Source: Oscillatoriales cyanobacterium PMM_0080 (GTDB taxonomy: Bacteria; Cyanobacteriota; Cyanobacteriia; Cyanobacteriales; Microcoleaceae). From it: a stretch of DNA of 47,459 nt. The stretch spans positions 1-47,459 of the forward strand of contig CASBQF010000142.1 in NCBI GenBank assembly GCA_949127775.1, in the 5' to 3' direction. Made by a program: the position numbers and the translations under genes. Below are positions 41,646 through 47,459 of this stretch, in pieces (within the stretch, counting starts at the first letter, position 1; each line of letters opens with the position of its first letter). The notes under the pieces are model-generated. The model was given only the letters and a program-made list of their open reading frames with translations. It made no database searches and was not told the DNA's origin.

Positions 41646-41683
41646 ACAAAAAGCACCCCTATTTCTAGGAGCGCTTTTTGATT
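41646..41683 (-). terminator. Strong hairpin with T tract at end of psbA fragment
   Basis: AAAAAGCACCCCTA and TAGGAGCGCTTTTT pair with two mismatches over 14 positions and a 4-base loop. Read leftwards it ends in TTTTTGTTTTGG. It lies immediately downstream of the psbA stop codon remnant (41699-41701), so it is the old psbA terminator. Confidence 0.75.
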
Positions 41684-41698
41684 ATCTCAAGTTAAAAA

Positions 41699-41764
41699 TT
41701 AACCGTTGATAGAAGGAGCAACCAAAGCAACGGGAGTTGTTTCACCAGCAGCCAAGTCGATCGG
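41699..41764 (-). pseudogene. psbA: psbA (D1) 3' end remnant
   Basis: Read leftwards: CCG-ATC, then DLAAGETTPVALVAPSING and TAA (41701-41699). D1 proteins end with this processed C-terminal extension (NFPxDLAAGExxPVALxAPxING; established). Similarity starts at the Pro codon 41762-41764. Upstream of it the minus-strand codon is a stop (TAG at 41765-41767), so the rest of D1 is absent. The intact gene presumably lies elsewhere. Confidence 0.85.
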
Positions 41765-41815
41765 CTAACTGAGCGACTGCGAGCAATGGGCATCGATCCC
41801 GATTCTGACAATTGA
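41759..41815 (+). pseudogene. Uma2-like C-terminal remnant joined to psbA
   Basis: Read rightwards from 41759: DRLTERLRAMGIDPDSDN then TGA (41813-41815). ERLR-x-MGIDPD is the usual end of cyanobacterial Uma2 (DUF820) proteins, and this is the same ending as at 36785-36871. GATCGG at 41759-41764 is shared by the psbA side and the Uma2 side, so it looks like the recombination point. Confidence 0.65.
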
Positions 41816-41848
41816 TATCAAAGTCCGAGTTTAATACCCAGACTGCGA

Positions 41849-41888
41849 TTTTTGTAGGGCGGTGGCAAGAGTTCCCGCCCTACAAAAA
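41849..41888. repeat. 14-bp stem hairpin (TTTTTGTAGGGCGG)
   Basis: TTTTTGTAGGGCGG and CCGCCCTACAAAAA with a 12-base loop, followed by an AAAGTTTC tail. Possible terminator read leftwards, or a small GTAGGGCGG repeat. Confidence 0.6.
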
Positions 41889-41933
41889 AGTTTCATACCT
41901 GTATAGTAGATGAGTCACAAATAACAAAGTTTT

Positions 41934-42347
41934 ATGGAAACGAAACCACCTCTACCGCCCTTTACGTTAGAAACAGCTAAAGCCAAAGTTCAAGCTGCCG
42001 AAGATGCCTGGAATACCCGCGATCCCGAACGAGTAGCCTTAGCTTATACAGAAGATTCTCAGTGGAGAAACCGCGCGGAATTCTTCAGCGGACGGGAACA
42101 AATAAAGGCTTTCTTAACACGAAAATGGACAAAAGAATTAGATTACCGTTTAAAGAAAGAACTGTGGAGTTTTACAGATAATCGGATTTCTGTTCGCTTC
42201 GAGTATGAGTGGCACGATGATTCTGGCTATTGGTATCGCGCCTATGGTAACGAACAGTGGGAATTTGCAGAAAATGGGTTAATGCGAAGACGTGAAGCAA
42301 GTATTAATGATGTTCCAATTCAAGAGTCTGAACGGAAGTTTCGATAG
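41934..42347 (+). CDS. NTF2-like (DUF1348) protein
   Basis: A 137-residue SnoaL/NTF2-fold protein of the DUF1348 family: [20 protein letters not shown] near the start, [33 protein letters not shown] and a closing [13 protein letters not shown]. The W/R/Y set of this subfamily is intact. The family is of unknown function and is widespread. Start ATG 41934. Followed by the repeat region. Confidence 0.85.
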   Translation: METKPPLPPFTLETAKAKVQAAEDAWNTRDPERVALAYTEDSQWRNRAEFFSGREQIKAFLTRKWTKELDYRLKKELWSFTDNRISVRFEYEWHDDSGYWYRAYGNEQWEFAENGLMRRREASINDVPIQESERKFR

Positions 42348-42520
42348 ATAGGACGTACGGTTGAAACCGCGCCTAGACAAACGTAAGCGTTAGCTTTCCC
42401 GAAGGGTAGTCTGCCTCCGCAGACTGAAGAAAATAACGTAATTTCAACCGCCGATCTTATTCAACCCGCGCACCATCCGGGTTTTGTTTGTGTAGACGCG
42501 GTTTCAACCGCCCAGTTTCG
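42348..42520. repeat. ACGCGGTTTCAACCGCC repeat cluster
   Basis: Pieces TACGGTTGAAACCGCGCCTA (42357), AGTCTGCCTCCGCAGACTGA (42409) and TTTGTTTGTGTAGACGCGGT with TTCAACCGCC (about 42484-42513). The same pieces occur near 25628-25645 and 44405-44456. It is a composite intergenic repeat family. Confidence 0.75.
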
Positions 42521-43189
42521 TCAATCACAAAGCAAACTCGGAGATGTCAGCACAAACACATCTCTTGTCCCCACGCCTTCAAATTCCGGTTTAATTGCCG
42601 TAGTAAAGTGAAAGAACTCATGGTCGTTAACTAATAGCAATTCCCCCGGATGCAGGACTTTATTAAAGACAGGCTTCTCTTTTTTAGTCAAGTACAACTG
42701 CGTTTCTCCACCGACTATATTGGTTCTGTCAACCGAGAAGATGCCGATAAAATCAGTACCGTCTCTGTGAATGCCTTCTGGTGCGGGGTTGCCAAAATTG
42801 TGGGGCGAACAACTCGTCCTGATTTGATGGATGCCGATTTCAGCTTCCGGGTGAATTTTGCAAGAATCGAAAAAAGCAAAAATCATTTGTTTGAAATTAT
42901 CCAGGGCGATTAGCCGATCGTCCAATTCGGCAAATTCCCGCCGGATATCGCCCGCTATGGGATTATATGTTTTGCTTTGAAACAAATAGCCGTGAGGTAA
43001 CTTAACTAACTCGTTCCCGTTGATGATAAACCGCGACAATCTTCGAGAACGATACTTTCCTTTTACATAAGGATCGATCGGCATATCGTCAAAAAACTGC
43101 TTGAATCCTTCCAGCTTAATCGAGTTTACTTTTTTTAAAGTAAACATGAAAGCATAGTCCAATTGAATTGATTCTAATACTGTTTTCAT
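42521..43189 (-). CDS. 2OG-Fe(II) dioxygenase family protein
   Basis: A 222-residue protein. Iron ligands: H141-x-D143 (EGIHRDGTDF) and a distal His, either H190 (VNDHEFF) or H194. The 2-oxoglutarate anchor would be R209 (TRDVFVLTS). NIVGGETQLYLTKKEKPVF lies between. It fits the PF10014-type group that includes bacterial amino-acid hydroxylases such as isoleucine dioxygenase, but the substrate is unknown. Start ATG 43189. Stands alone between repeat regions. No signal peptide. Confidence 0.85.
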   Translation of the reverse strand: MKTVLESIQLDYAFMFTLKKVNSIKLEGFKQFFDDMPIDPYVKGKYRSRRLSRFIINGNELVKLPHGYLFQSKTYNPIAGDIRREFAELDDRLIALDNFKQMIFAFFDSCKIHPEAEIGIHQIRTSCSPHNFGNPAPEGIHRDGTDFIGIFSVDRTNIVGGETQLYLTKKEKPVFNKVLHPGELLLVNDHEFFHFTTAIKPEFEGVGTRDVFVLTSPSLLCD

Positions 43190-43545
43190 AGATTTCTCTC
43201 CATGAATCCTTGCTCCCCTCTTTGCTTTTGCATTGAGTAGGTGTATGTTTCTAGTCTAGCTCAGGTTTTTTGCAACTATCGTAAAAAATAATACAAAAAT
43301 TGCAAAGATATCGTAAAGAAGGAAGTTCGGTAACGGATTGTGTAGCGGATGTAAGGGATGTAAGGGATGTAAGGGATGGAAGCTCTAGGTAAAAAGGAAT
43401 AAGGAATAAGGAAGAGTATTCGTAGGGTGTGTCGCCATCAACAATCATGCAGCATTAAATCGACAATCTAATGGCGACGCACCTTCGGAGGCCCGTGAAA
43501 ACAAACCAAAAACTTGTTTTGTAGCGCAATTTTTGACAAATGGCA
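43190..43545. repeat. Gap with GGATGTAAG repeats and GGCGACGCACC fragment
   Basis: A GGATGTAAG tandem at about 43347-43380, and a GTAGGGTGTGTCGCCATCAA ... TAATGGCGACGCACC inverted repeat at about 43422-43485. No gene. Confidence 0.7.
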
Positions 43546-44307
43546 TTAATTCCGCACCGCTTTCACCAGCGACTGACAGGCGCGCAGGAAGACGGCAACA
43601 TCTGCCCCAAGTGCGACGTACTGAACGCCAGCATCAATCCACTGCTTGGCGATTTCGGGGTTGTCGGCAAAAGTACCCGCTGCTTTCCCTGCACTGCGGA
43701 TGGTTTGCACGGCGTCTTGCATCATGTCGATGACTCGGGGATCGCGAACTTGGCCCGGAATGCCGATCGACTGTGACAGATCGTAAGGCCCCAGAAAAAT
43801 CACATCAACATGAGGCACAGTCACAATTTCTGCCAGGTTATGGATGCCACCTTTGCCTTCGACATGAATCACAACTAAGGATTCTTCGTTGAGTCGATCG
43901 GTAATATTTGTACCTGCGGCGGTGTAAAGTCCCGCCCGCGTAGCAAAGGAAAGGCCGCGCGTACCCAGAGGACTGTATTTAGCACTTTTGACAGCAGTTT
44001 CGGCATCGATTTTGCTTTCAATTTGAGGTATTTGAACGCCTCCACTGCCGATGTCTAGAGCTCGTTGAATCTGCGGCCCGTCGTTTTTGCGGACGCGGAC
44101 GATGGGTGCAATTCCGGTACAGTCGGCCGCGCGGCACAAATCTTCAGCAGCAAGCGGGTGCAGCGGGCCATGTTCCATGTCGATCACAGCAAAGTCGAAT
44201 CCAGCGTGACCGCAGATTTCCATAAATGCGGGATAGGCACAGTTCATAAATAAACCGAGGACTGTTTCGCCTTGTTTGAGTTTTTGTTTGAGTTGGTTTT
44301 GACGCAT
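43546..44307 (-). CDS. HpcH/HpaI-type class II aldolase
   Basis: A 253-residue (beta/alpha)8 protein. The catalytic base H46 is in VIDMEHGPLH, R71 (IVRVRKND) is near the pyruvate site, and the metal-ligand acidic pair is E150 (IHVEGKGG) and D176 (LGPYDLSQS). GVQIPQIESKIDAETAVKSA and RGLSFATRAGLY also fit. Such enzymes split 4-hydroxy-2-oxo acids into pyruvate and an aldehyde (2-keto-3-deoxy-type substrates). The exact one is not visible. Start ATG 44307, after a CAGTTGA heptamer run. Confidence 0.87.
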   Translation of the reverse strand: MRQNQLKQKLKQGETVLGLFMNCAYPAFMEICGHAGFDFAVIDMEHGPLHPLAAEDLCRAADCTGIAPIVRVRKNDGPQIQRALDIGSGGVQIPQIESKIDAETAVKSAKYSPLGTRGLSFATRAGLYTAAGTNITDRLNEESLVVIHVEGKGGIHNLAEIVTVPHVDVIFLGPYDLSQSIGIPGQVRDPRVIDMMQDAVQTIRSAGKAAGTFADNPEIAKQWIDAGVQYVALGADVAVFLRACQSLVKAVRN

Positions 44308-44460
44308 GGTTCATTCAGTTGACAGTTGACAGTTGACAGTTAACAGTTAACAGTTGAATGCGAATTAATGCCGATTAACCCAGATTGTTTTTAATCTTAC
44401 ACTCTTCAACCTGCGGAGGCAGGTTTTGTTTGTATAGACGCGGTTTCAACCGCCGTCCGA
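44308..44460. repeat. CAGTTGA heptamers and GCGGAGGCAGG repeat
   Basis: A run of CAGTTGA/CAGTTAA units at 44317-44355. Then CCTGCGGAGGCAGGTTTTGT and ATAGACGCGGTTTCAACCGC (about 44410-44456), the same composite as at 42348-42520. Confidence 0.75.
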
Positions 44461-44463
44461 TTT

Positions 44464-44976
44464 TTAGGTTAACAGGATAGATAAGAATTTTATAGCTGAT
44501 TTGGCTTCTATTTTAAAAGGAATCAAACACAAAAGCCATGCAAAAATAAACATTCCTAATATCGGCAAAAATATTGGCCCCACGGAGGGTTCGACTAACC
44601 AAGCAAATAAAGCAAACATTCCAATACTGCCAGTTGTCCACAGCCAAAGAAGCATAAATGCTATGACTATTTCATGTAAACTCATCCTAATTTTGATGGA
44701 ACAACCGAACGGTTGAGAATGGATATCTCCTTTGATAATTGGGATAAATGAATTGCGGCCTGTGATGATGCGACTGATTCTGAATGTCTTCCCAGAAATT
44801 GTTCCTTCATAAGGTTTGACAGGTGGCGGGCCGAAGGGTAGAGTTATTCTAAAAGGTTTGGGAGGAGTGACAACTTCGTCCAACCTGCGTAAAACTTCCG
44901 AAAAACTTAGACTTGTCGTAATTGTAAAACTCTCAAAAGGGATCGATGACCTAAAAAAATTGACAATTTTCCGCAT
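44464..44976 (-). CDS. Hypothetical membrane protein
   Basis: A 170-residue protein. The N-terminal 90 residues are soluble (SFSEVLRRLDEVVTPPKPFR, ISGKTFRISRIITGRNSFIP). Two membrane segments follow at about 100-125 and 130-158 (IVIAFMLLWLWTTGSIGMFA, IFLPILGMFIFAWLLCLIPF). No family that I can name, although similar two-segment proteins occur in cyanobacteria. ATG 44976 is preferred over the TTG at 44997. No ribosome site is visible for either. Confidence 0.6.
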   Translation of the reverse strand: MRKIVNFFRSSIPFESFTITTSLSFSEVLRRLDEVVTPPKPFRITLPFGPPPVKPYEGTISGKTFRISRIITGRNSFIPIIKGDIHSQPFGCSIKIRMSLHEIVIAFMLLWLWTTGSIGMFALFAWLVEPSVGPIFLPILGMFIFAWLLCLIPFKIEAKSAIKFLSILLT

Positions 44977-45109
44977 AAATTTGATTCGGCTATTCAATAG
45001 TTGTTAATGCTATTAATGCCTCTTATATAAAAAATTTTGCTCTGACTGCACCGCGAAATACCAGTATAGTGCAAAATAAACATTTAAATGCGATGAGTGT
45101 TTTTTACTT

Positions 45110-47257
45110 ATGTCTAAATTAATTCCACAGTCTCCGATGAAACTTCGACGGTATCTATTTTTGCTCAAAGGTCGATCGCTCTTCACCTTCACCCTCAGTC
45201 TAATTGCCTCCCTCTCAGCTATTACCCCAGCCTTTGCTACGCCTGCGCGCAATCCAGACAAAGAGGAAATTTGCGACATTCTAGTAGCAGGCGGCGGACT
45301 CGCAGGTGCTGCTACGGCTTACGAAGGTTTGCTGGCTGGGCGCACAGTTTGCGTCACCGAAATTACTGACTGGCTAGGCGGTCAAATTTCCTCCCAGGGA
45401 ACTTCCGCACTTGATGAAAGAGACACTCAACGATCGCTCTTATTTTACCCGCGCGGCTACCTAGAATTGCGGCGGCGAATCAAGGAACATTACGGTAGAC
45501 TAAATCCCGGAGGCTGTTGGGTTAGCTATTCGTGTTTCATGCCCTACAACGGCCACAAAATTCTATTTGACATCTTACAGGATGCAGCTCAAACAGGCAA
45601 AGGCAAGCTGAAATGGTTTCCCAATACGGTGATTAAAGAATTGGCAATTACTCCGGCTTTGGCGGGGAATGCGGTGGGGGGTCAACAAATTAAAAGTGCG
45701 ATCGGCATTCAGCACAAACCAGCCGCCAATACCCCGCCCATCAACACCGAAACTCTGTCTCAGACTATCGAAGATGCCTATCGCTACGAAAATTCTCCGC
45801 GATTTAACAAAACTATTATTCGGTTTACTCCCAAAGCACCTCAGACCCCCCCTAACCCACCCTTACCAAGGGGGGGGAATTCCACAAGTTCTCCCCCTTT
45901 ACAAGCTAGGAGAGGTGCTGATTGGTTCGTTGTGGATGCGACTGAAACAGGGGAATTGATCGGACTTGCAGATGTTCCCTACCGCCTCGGAATTGACCCG
46001 CGCTCCCCTCTCGAACCTTCTTCGGCCAGCCCAAACGGTGATGCTTATTGCACTCAAGGTTTTACCTACACTTTTGCGATGGAAGCAACCAAGGAACCAC
46101 AGCAGCATCAACTACCATCTTTTTATCAACAATATGCTCCTTATTATAGTTACGAATTGCAAAGGTTAGCTAGTTTTCCTTTGGTTTTCAGCTATCGCCA
46201 AATTAGGAGTATGAGACCAGATGAGCCACGCCCTTCTGACCCGAAGCTATTCCCGATTTATCCTGGGGATATTTCGATGCAAAATTGGACTTGGGGGAAC
46301 GACTACCGTCCTGGTTCGGCCCAGGATAATTTAATTTATTCTCGTGCGCAACTAGAAGCTAACGGTCAACTGCAACCGGGTGGATGGATGGGCGGTTTGC
46401 GCACAGAAACTTTGCGCCGGGGCGAGGAACACTCTAAGGGATATTTTTACTGGTTGGTAGCAGGAACGACTGACTCGCAGCTAGGAAACAATGTGAAAAA
46501 GCCTTATCCCAATAATCGTTTTTTGAGCGGGTTGAATTCGCCGATGGGGACGGTGCACGGACTTTCTAAATATCCTTATATGCGCGAGGGCCGGCGGATG
46601 ATTGGACGGCCGAGTTTCAATCAGCCTCAAGGTTTTACAATCTGGGAAGTTGATATGTCTCGGACTGACTTTAATACAGATTTTTACCGTCAGAATTTGT
46701 CGAAGGAAGAGTATCGGAATTTGTGGTTGGCTGTGGGTGGTTTGAATGCGCCGGCTTTGGCTGTGGGTAGTCAATCTGTTGAGGATACAAAATCCCGATC
46801 GCGCGCGACGATTTATCCTGATAGTGTGGGTATCGGTCATTATGCGATCGACTTTCACCCCTGCATGACCAACAGCCCGCCGGAAGCACCGGGAAATACT
46901 GAACGCGAAGGTACTCGCAAAGGTCAAGGACAAGCTTATCCGTTCCAAATTCCGCTGCGAGCCATGATTCCTCAAAAGATTGACAATATGTTGGTAGCGG
47001 GTAAAAGTATTGCTGTTAGCCACACGGCGGCGGCGGCTTATCGAGTACATTCCTTTGAATGGTCTGCTGGTGCGGCAGCGGGAGTTACGGCTGCTTTTTC
47101 CCTGGAAAATCGGATTTTACCCTATGAATTGGTGGACGAATTACCATCCCGCGAGCCGAATTTGGAAGCGTTACAGTTGCGATTGCAGCAAGACAAAAAT
47201 CCGATCGCCTTTCCTGGTACTTCTATTTTCAATAGTTCTTGGCAAAATTGGAAATAA
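45110..47257 (+). CDS. Exported FAD-dependent oxidoreductase with repeat-derived insert
   Basis: A 715-residue protein. N-terminal export signal at about 23-44 (SLFTFTLSLIASLSAITPAF). The FAD Rossmann motif is VAGGGLAGAATAYEG (G61-x-G63-x2-G66), TEITDWLGGQISSQGT follows, VVDATETGELIGLADV lies in the middle, and AMIPQKIDNMLVAGKSIAVS near the end is the usual C-terminal FAD contact. It resembles the exported FAD_oxidored family, sometimes annotated xanthan-lyase-like. Residues 244-270 are an in-frame CCCCC-armed repeat insertion (see findings). Start ATG 45110 or the ATG nine codons on. The gene is complete and ends at 47257. Confidence 0.87.
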   Translation: MSKLIPQSPMKLRRYLFLLKGRSLFTFTLSLIASLSAITPAFATPARNPDKEEICDILVAGGGLAGAATAYEGLLAGRTVCVTEITDWLGGQISSQGTSALDERDTQRSLLFYPRGYLELRRRIKEHYGRLNPGGCWVSYSCFMPYNGHKILFDILQDAAQTGKGKLKWFPNTVIKELAITPALAGNAVGGQQIKSAIGIQHKPAANTPPINTETLSQTIEDAYRYENSPRFNKTIIRFTPKAPQTPPNPPLPRGGNSTSSPPLQARRGADWFVVDATETGELIGLADVPYRLGIDPRSPLEPSSASPNGDAYCTQGFTYTFAMEATKEPQQHQLPSFYQQYAPYYSYELQRLASFPLVFSYRQIRSMRPDEPRPSDPKLFPIYPGDISMQNWTWGNDYRPGSAQDNLIYSRAQLEANGQLQPGGWMGGLRTETLRRGEEHSKGYFYWLVAGTTDSQLGNNVKKPYPNNRFLSGLNSPMGTVHGLSKYPYMREGRRMIGRPSFNQPQGFTIWEVDMSRTDFNTDFYRQNLSKEEYRNLWLAVGGLNAPALAVGSQSVEDTKSRSRATIYPDSVGIGHYAIDFHPCMTNSPPEAPGNTEREGTRKGQGQAYPFQIPLRAMIPQKIDNMLVAGKSIAVSHTAAAAYRVHSFEWSAGAAAGVTAAFSLENRILPYELVDELPSREPNLEALQLRLQQDKNPIAFPGTSIFNSSWQNWK
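45845..45913. repeat. GC-armed repeat inside the FAD oxidoreductase gene
   Basis: ACCCCCCCTAACCCACCCTT, ACCAAGGGGGGG, then TTCTCCCCCTTTACAAGCTAGGAGAGG. Same family as 28797-28955. It keeps the frame and adds a P-, G- and S-rich loop between RFTPKAP and DWFVVDATE. Confidence 0.7.
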
Positions 47258-47264
47258 GTCATCA

Positions 47265-47459
47265 GTTGACAGTTGACAGTTGTCATTAGTCATTAAGTAG
47301 ATCGACGGGAAAAACCATAATATCTTGTAGGGGCGGGTTTAGCCGAGATATATGCTAGCCGGCAGTTTATGAAGGCAAAACCCGCCCTCCTCTCCTCTAA
47401 CAGGCAGTTTATGAAGGCAAAACCCGCCCTCCTCCTCCCTCTAACAGGCAGTTTATGAA
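47265..47459. repeat. CAGTTGA run and 42-44-bp tandem repeats
   Basis: A CAGTTGA heptamer run at about 47265-47283, then units beginning GGCAGTTTATGAAGGCAAAA at 47361, 47403 and 47447, each with a CCCGCCCTCCTC core. The third is cut by the window end. A GTAGGGGCGGGTTT copy near 47328 makes a foldback with the first unit. No gene. Confidence 0.8.

Larger units (their letters stand above)
41311..41933. other. Junk-rich gap upstream of the NTF2-like gene
   Basis: 623 bases with no full gene. It holds the heptamer array, the psbA terminator and tail, the Uma2 tail and a hairpin, listed separately. A 34-codon frame at 41413-41517 (MSKFIKIVAIGIPATGK) has no support. Confidence 0.6.

Noticed and set aside
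46481-47050. 189-codon frame opposite the FAD oxidoreductase
   Set aside because: Antisense shadow of a well supported gene.
1-47459. tRNA, rRNA or 6S RNA genes
   Set aside because: No T-loop GTTCGAATC with matching arms or other RNA signature was found by eye.

Overview
The window comes from a cyanobacterium, most likely a filamentous non-heterocystous type of the Microcoleus/Oscillatoria/Phormidium kind (inference). The evidence is a complete ntcA next to its usual DUF3084 neighbour, the cyanobacterial fabI-hisB pair, a DUF1830 protein, a PatD-like protein, a fragment of psbA with its terminator, frequent GCGATCGC-type (HIP1) octamers, and intergenic regions full of heptanucleotide tandem repeats and foldback elements. 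No tRNA, rRNA or CRISPR array was seen.

Layout. 1-5.4 kb: foldback repeats, a membrane protein, DUF1830, a B12-type radical SAM protein, an Rpn-like nuclease, an orphan HicB antitoxin with a dead hicA start, and a YqgF-like nuclease. 5.4-7.5 kb: nested repeat elements and an FGE/C-type-lectin-fold protein whose 3' end looks like the variable region of a diversity-generating retroelement. 7.5-12 kb: DUF3084 protein and ntcA (leftward), then fabI and hisB (rightward). 12-16.2 kb: a defence block read leftwards, made of a C5 cytosine methyltransferase between two PD-(D/E)XK restriction endonucleases, followed by a two-gene hypothetical cassette. 16.3-29 kb: a 1069-residue GH15 protein, a WecG/TagA glycosyltransferase, an S8 protease with SLH domains, an AEC transporter, a GNAT acetyltransferase, a group 2 sigma factor and a fused Dpp/Opp-type ATPase. 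29-33.4 kb: a zinc-ribbon protein, a PatD-like protein, the Rel (p)ppGpp enzyme and a DUF6883/DUF4926 pair. 33.4-47.5 kb: an orphan MazE-like antitoxin, a betaine/choline-type binding protein, an aldehyde dehydrogenase, an orphan MNT antitoxin, a pterin dehydratase, a response regulator, the Grx4-BolA pair, a psbA fragment fused to a Uma2-like fragment, a 2OG-Fe oxygenase, an HpaI-type aldolase and an exported FAD oxidoreductase.

How genes work together. NtcA (nitrogen/2-oxoglutarate control) and Rel (stringent response) are the main regulators. FabI and HisB are housekeeping. Grx4 and BolA form a known Fe-S partnership. The R-M genes form one leftward operon.

The most notable signals are: (i) three separate type II toxin-antitoxin loci in which the antitoxin is intact while the toxin survives only as its first few codons (hicA, mazF, HEPN); (ii) a possible remote DGR variable region with an A-free 51-nt tail in the FGE-like gene; (iii) the last codons and terminator of psbA joined to the 3' end of a Uma2-like gene at a shared GATCGG; (iv) a 108-bp foldback element inserted in another repeat, with target duplication and an almost empty copy next to it.
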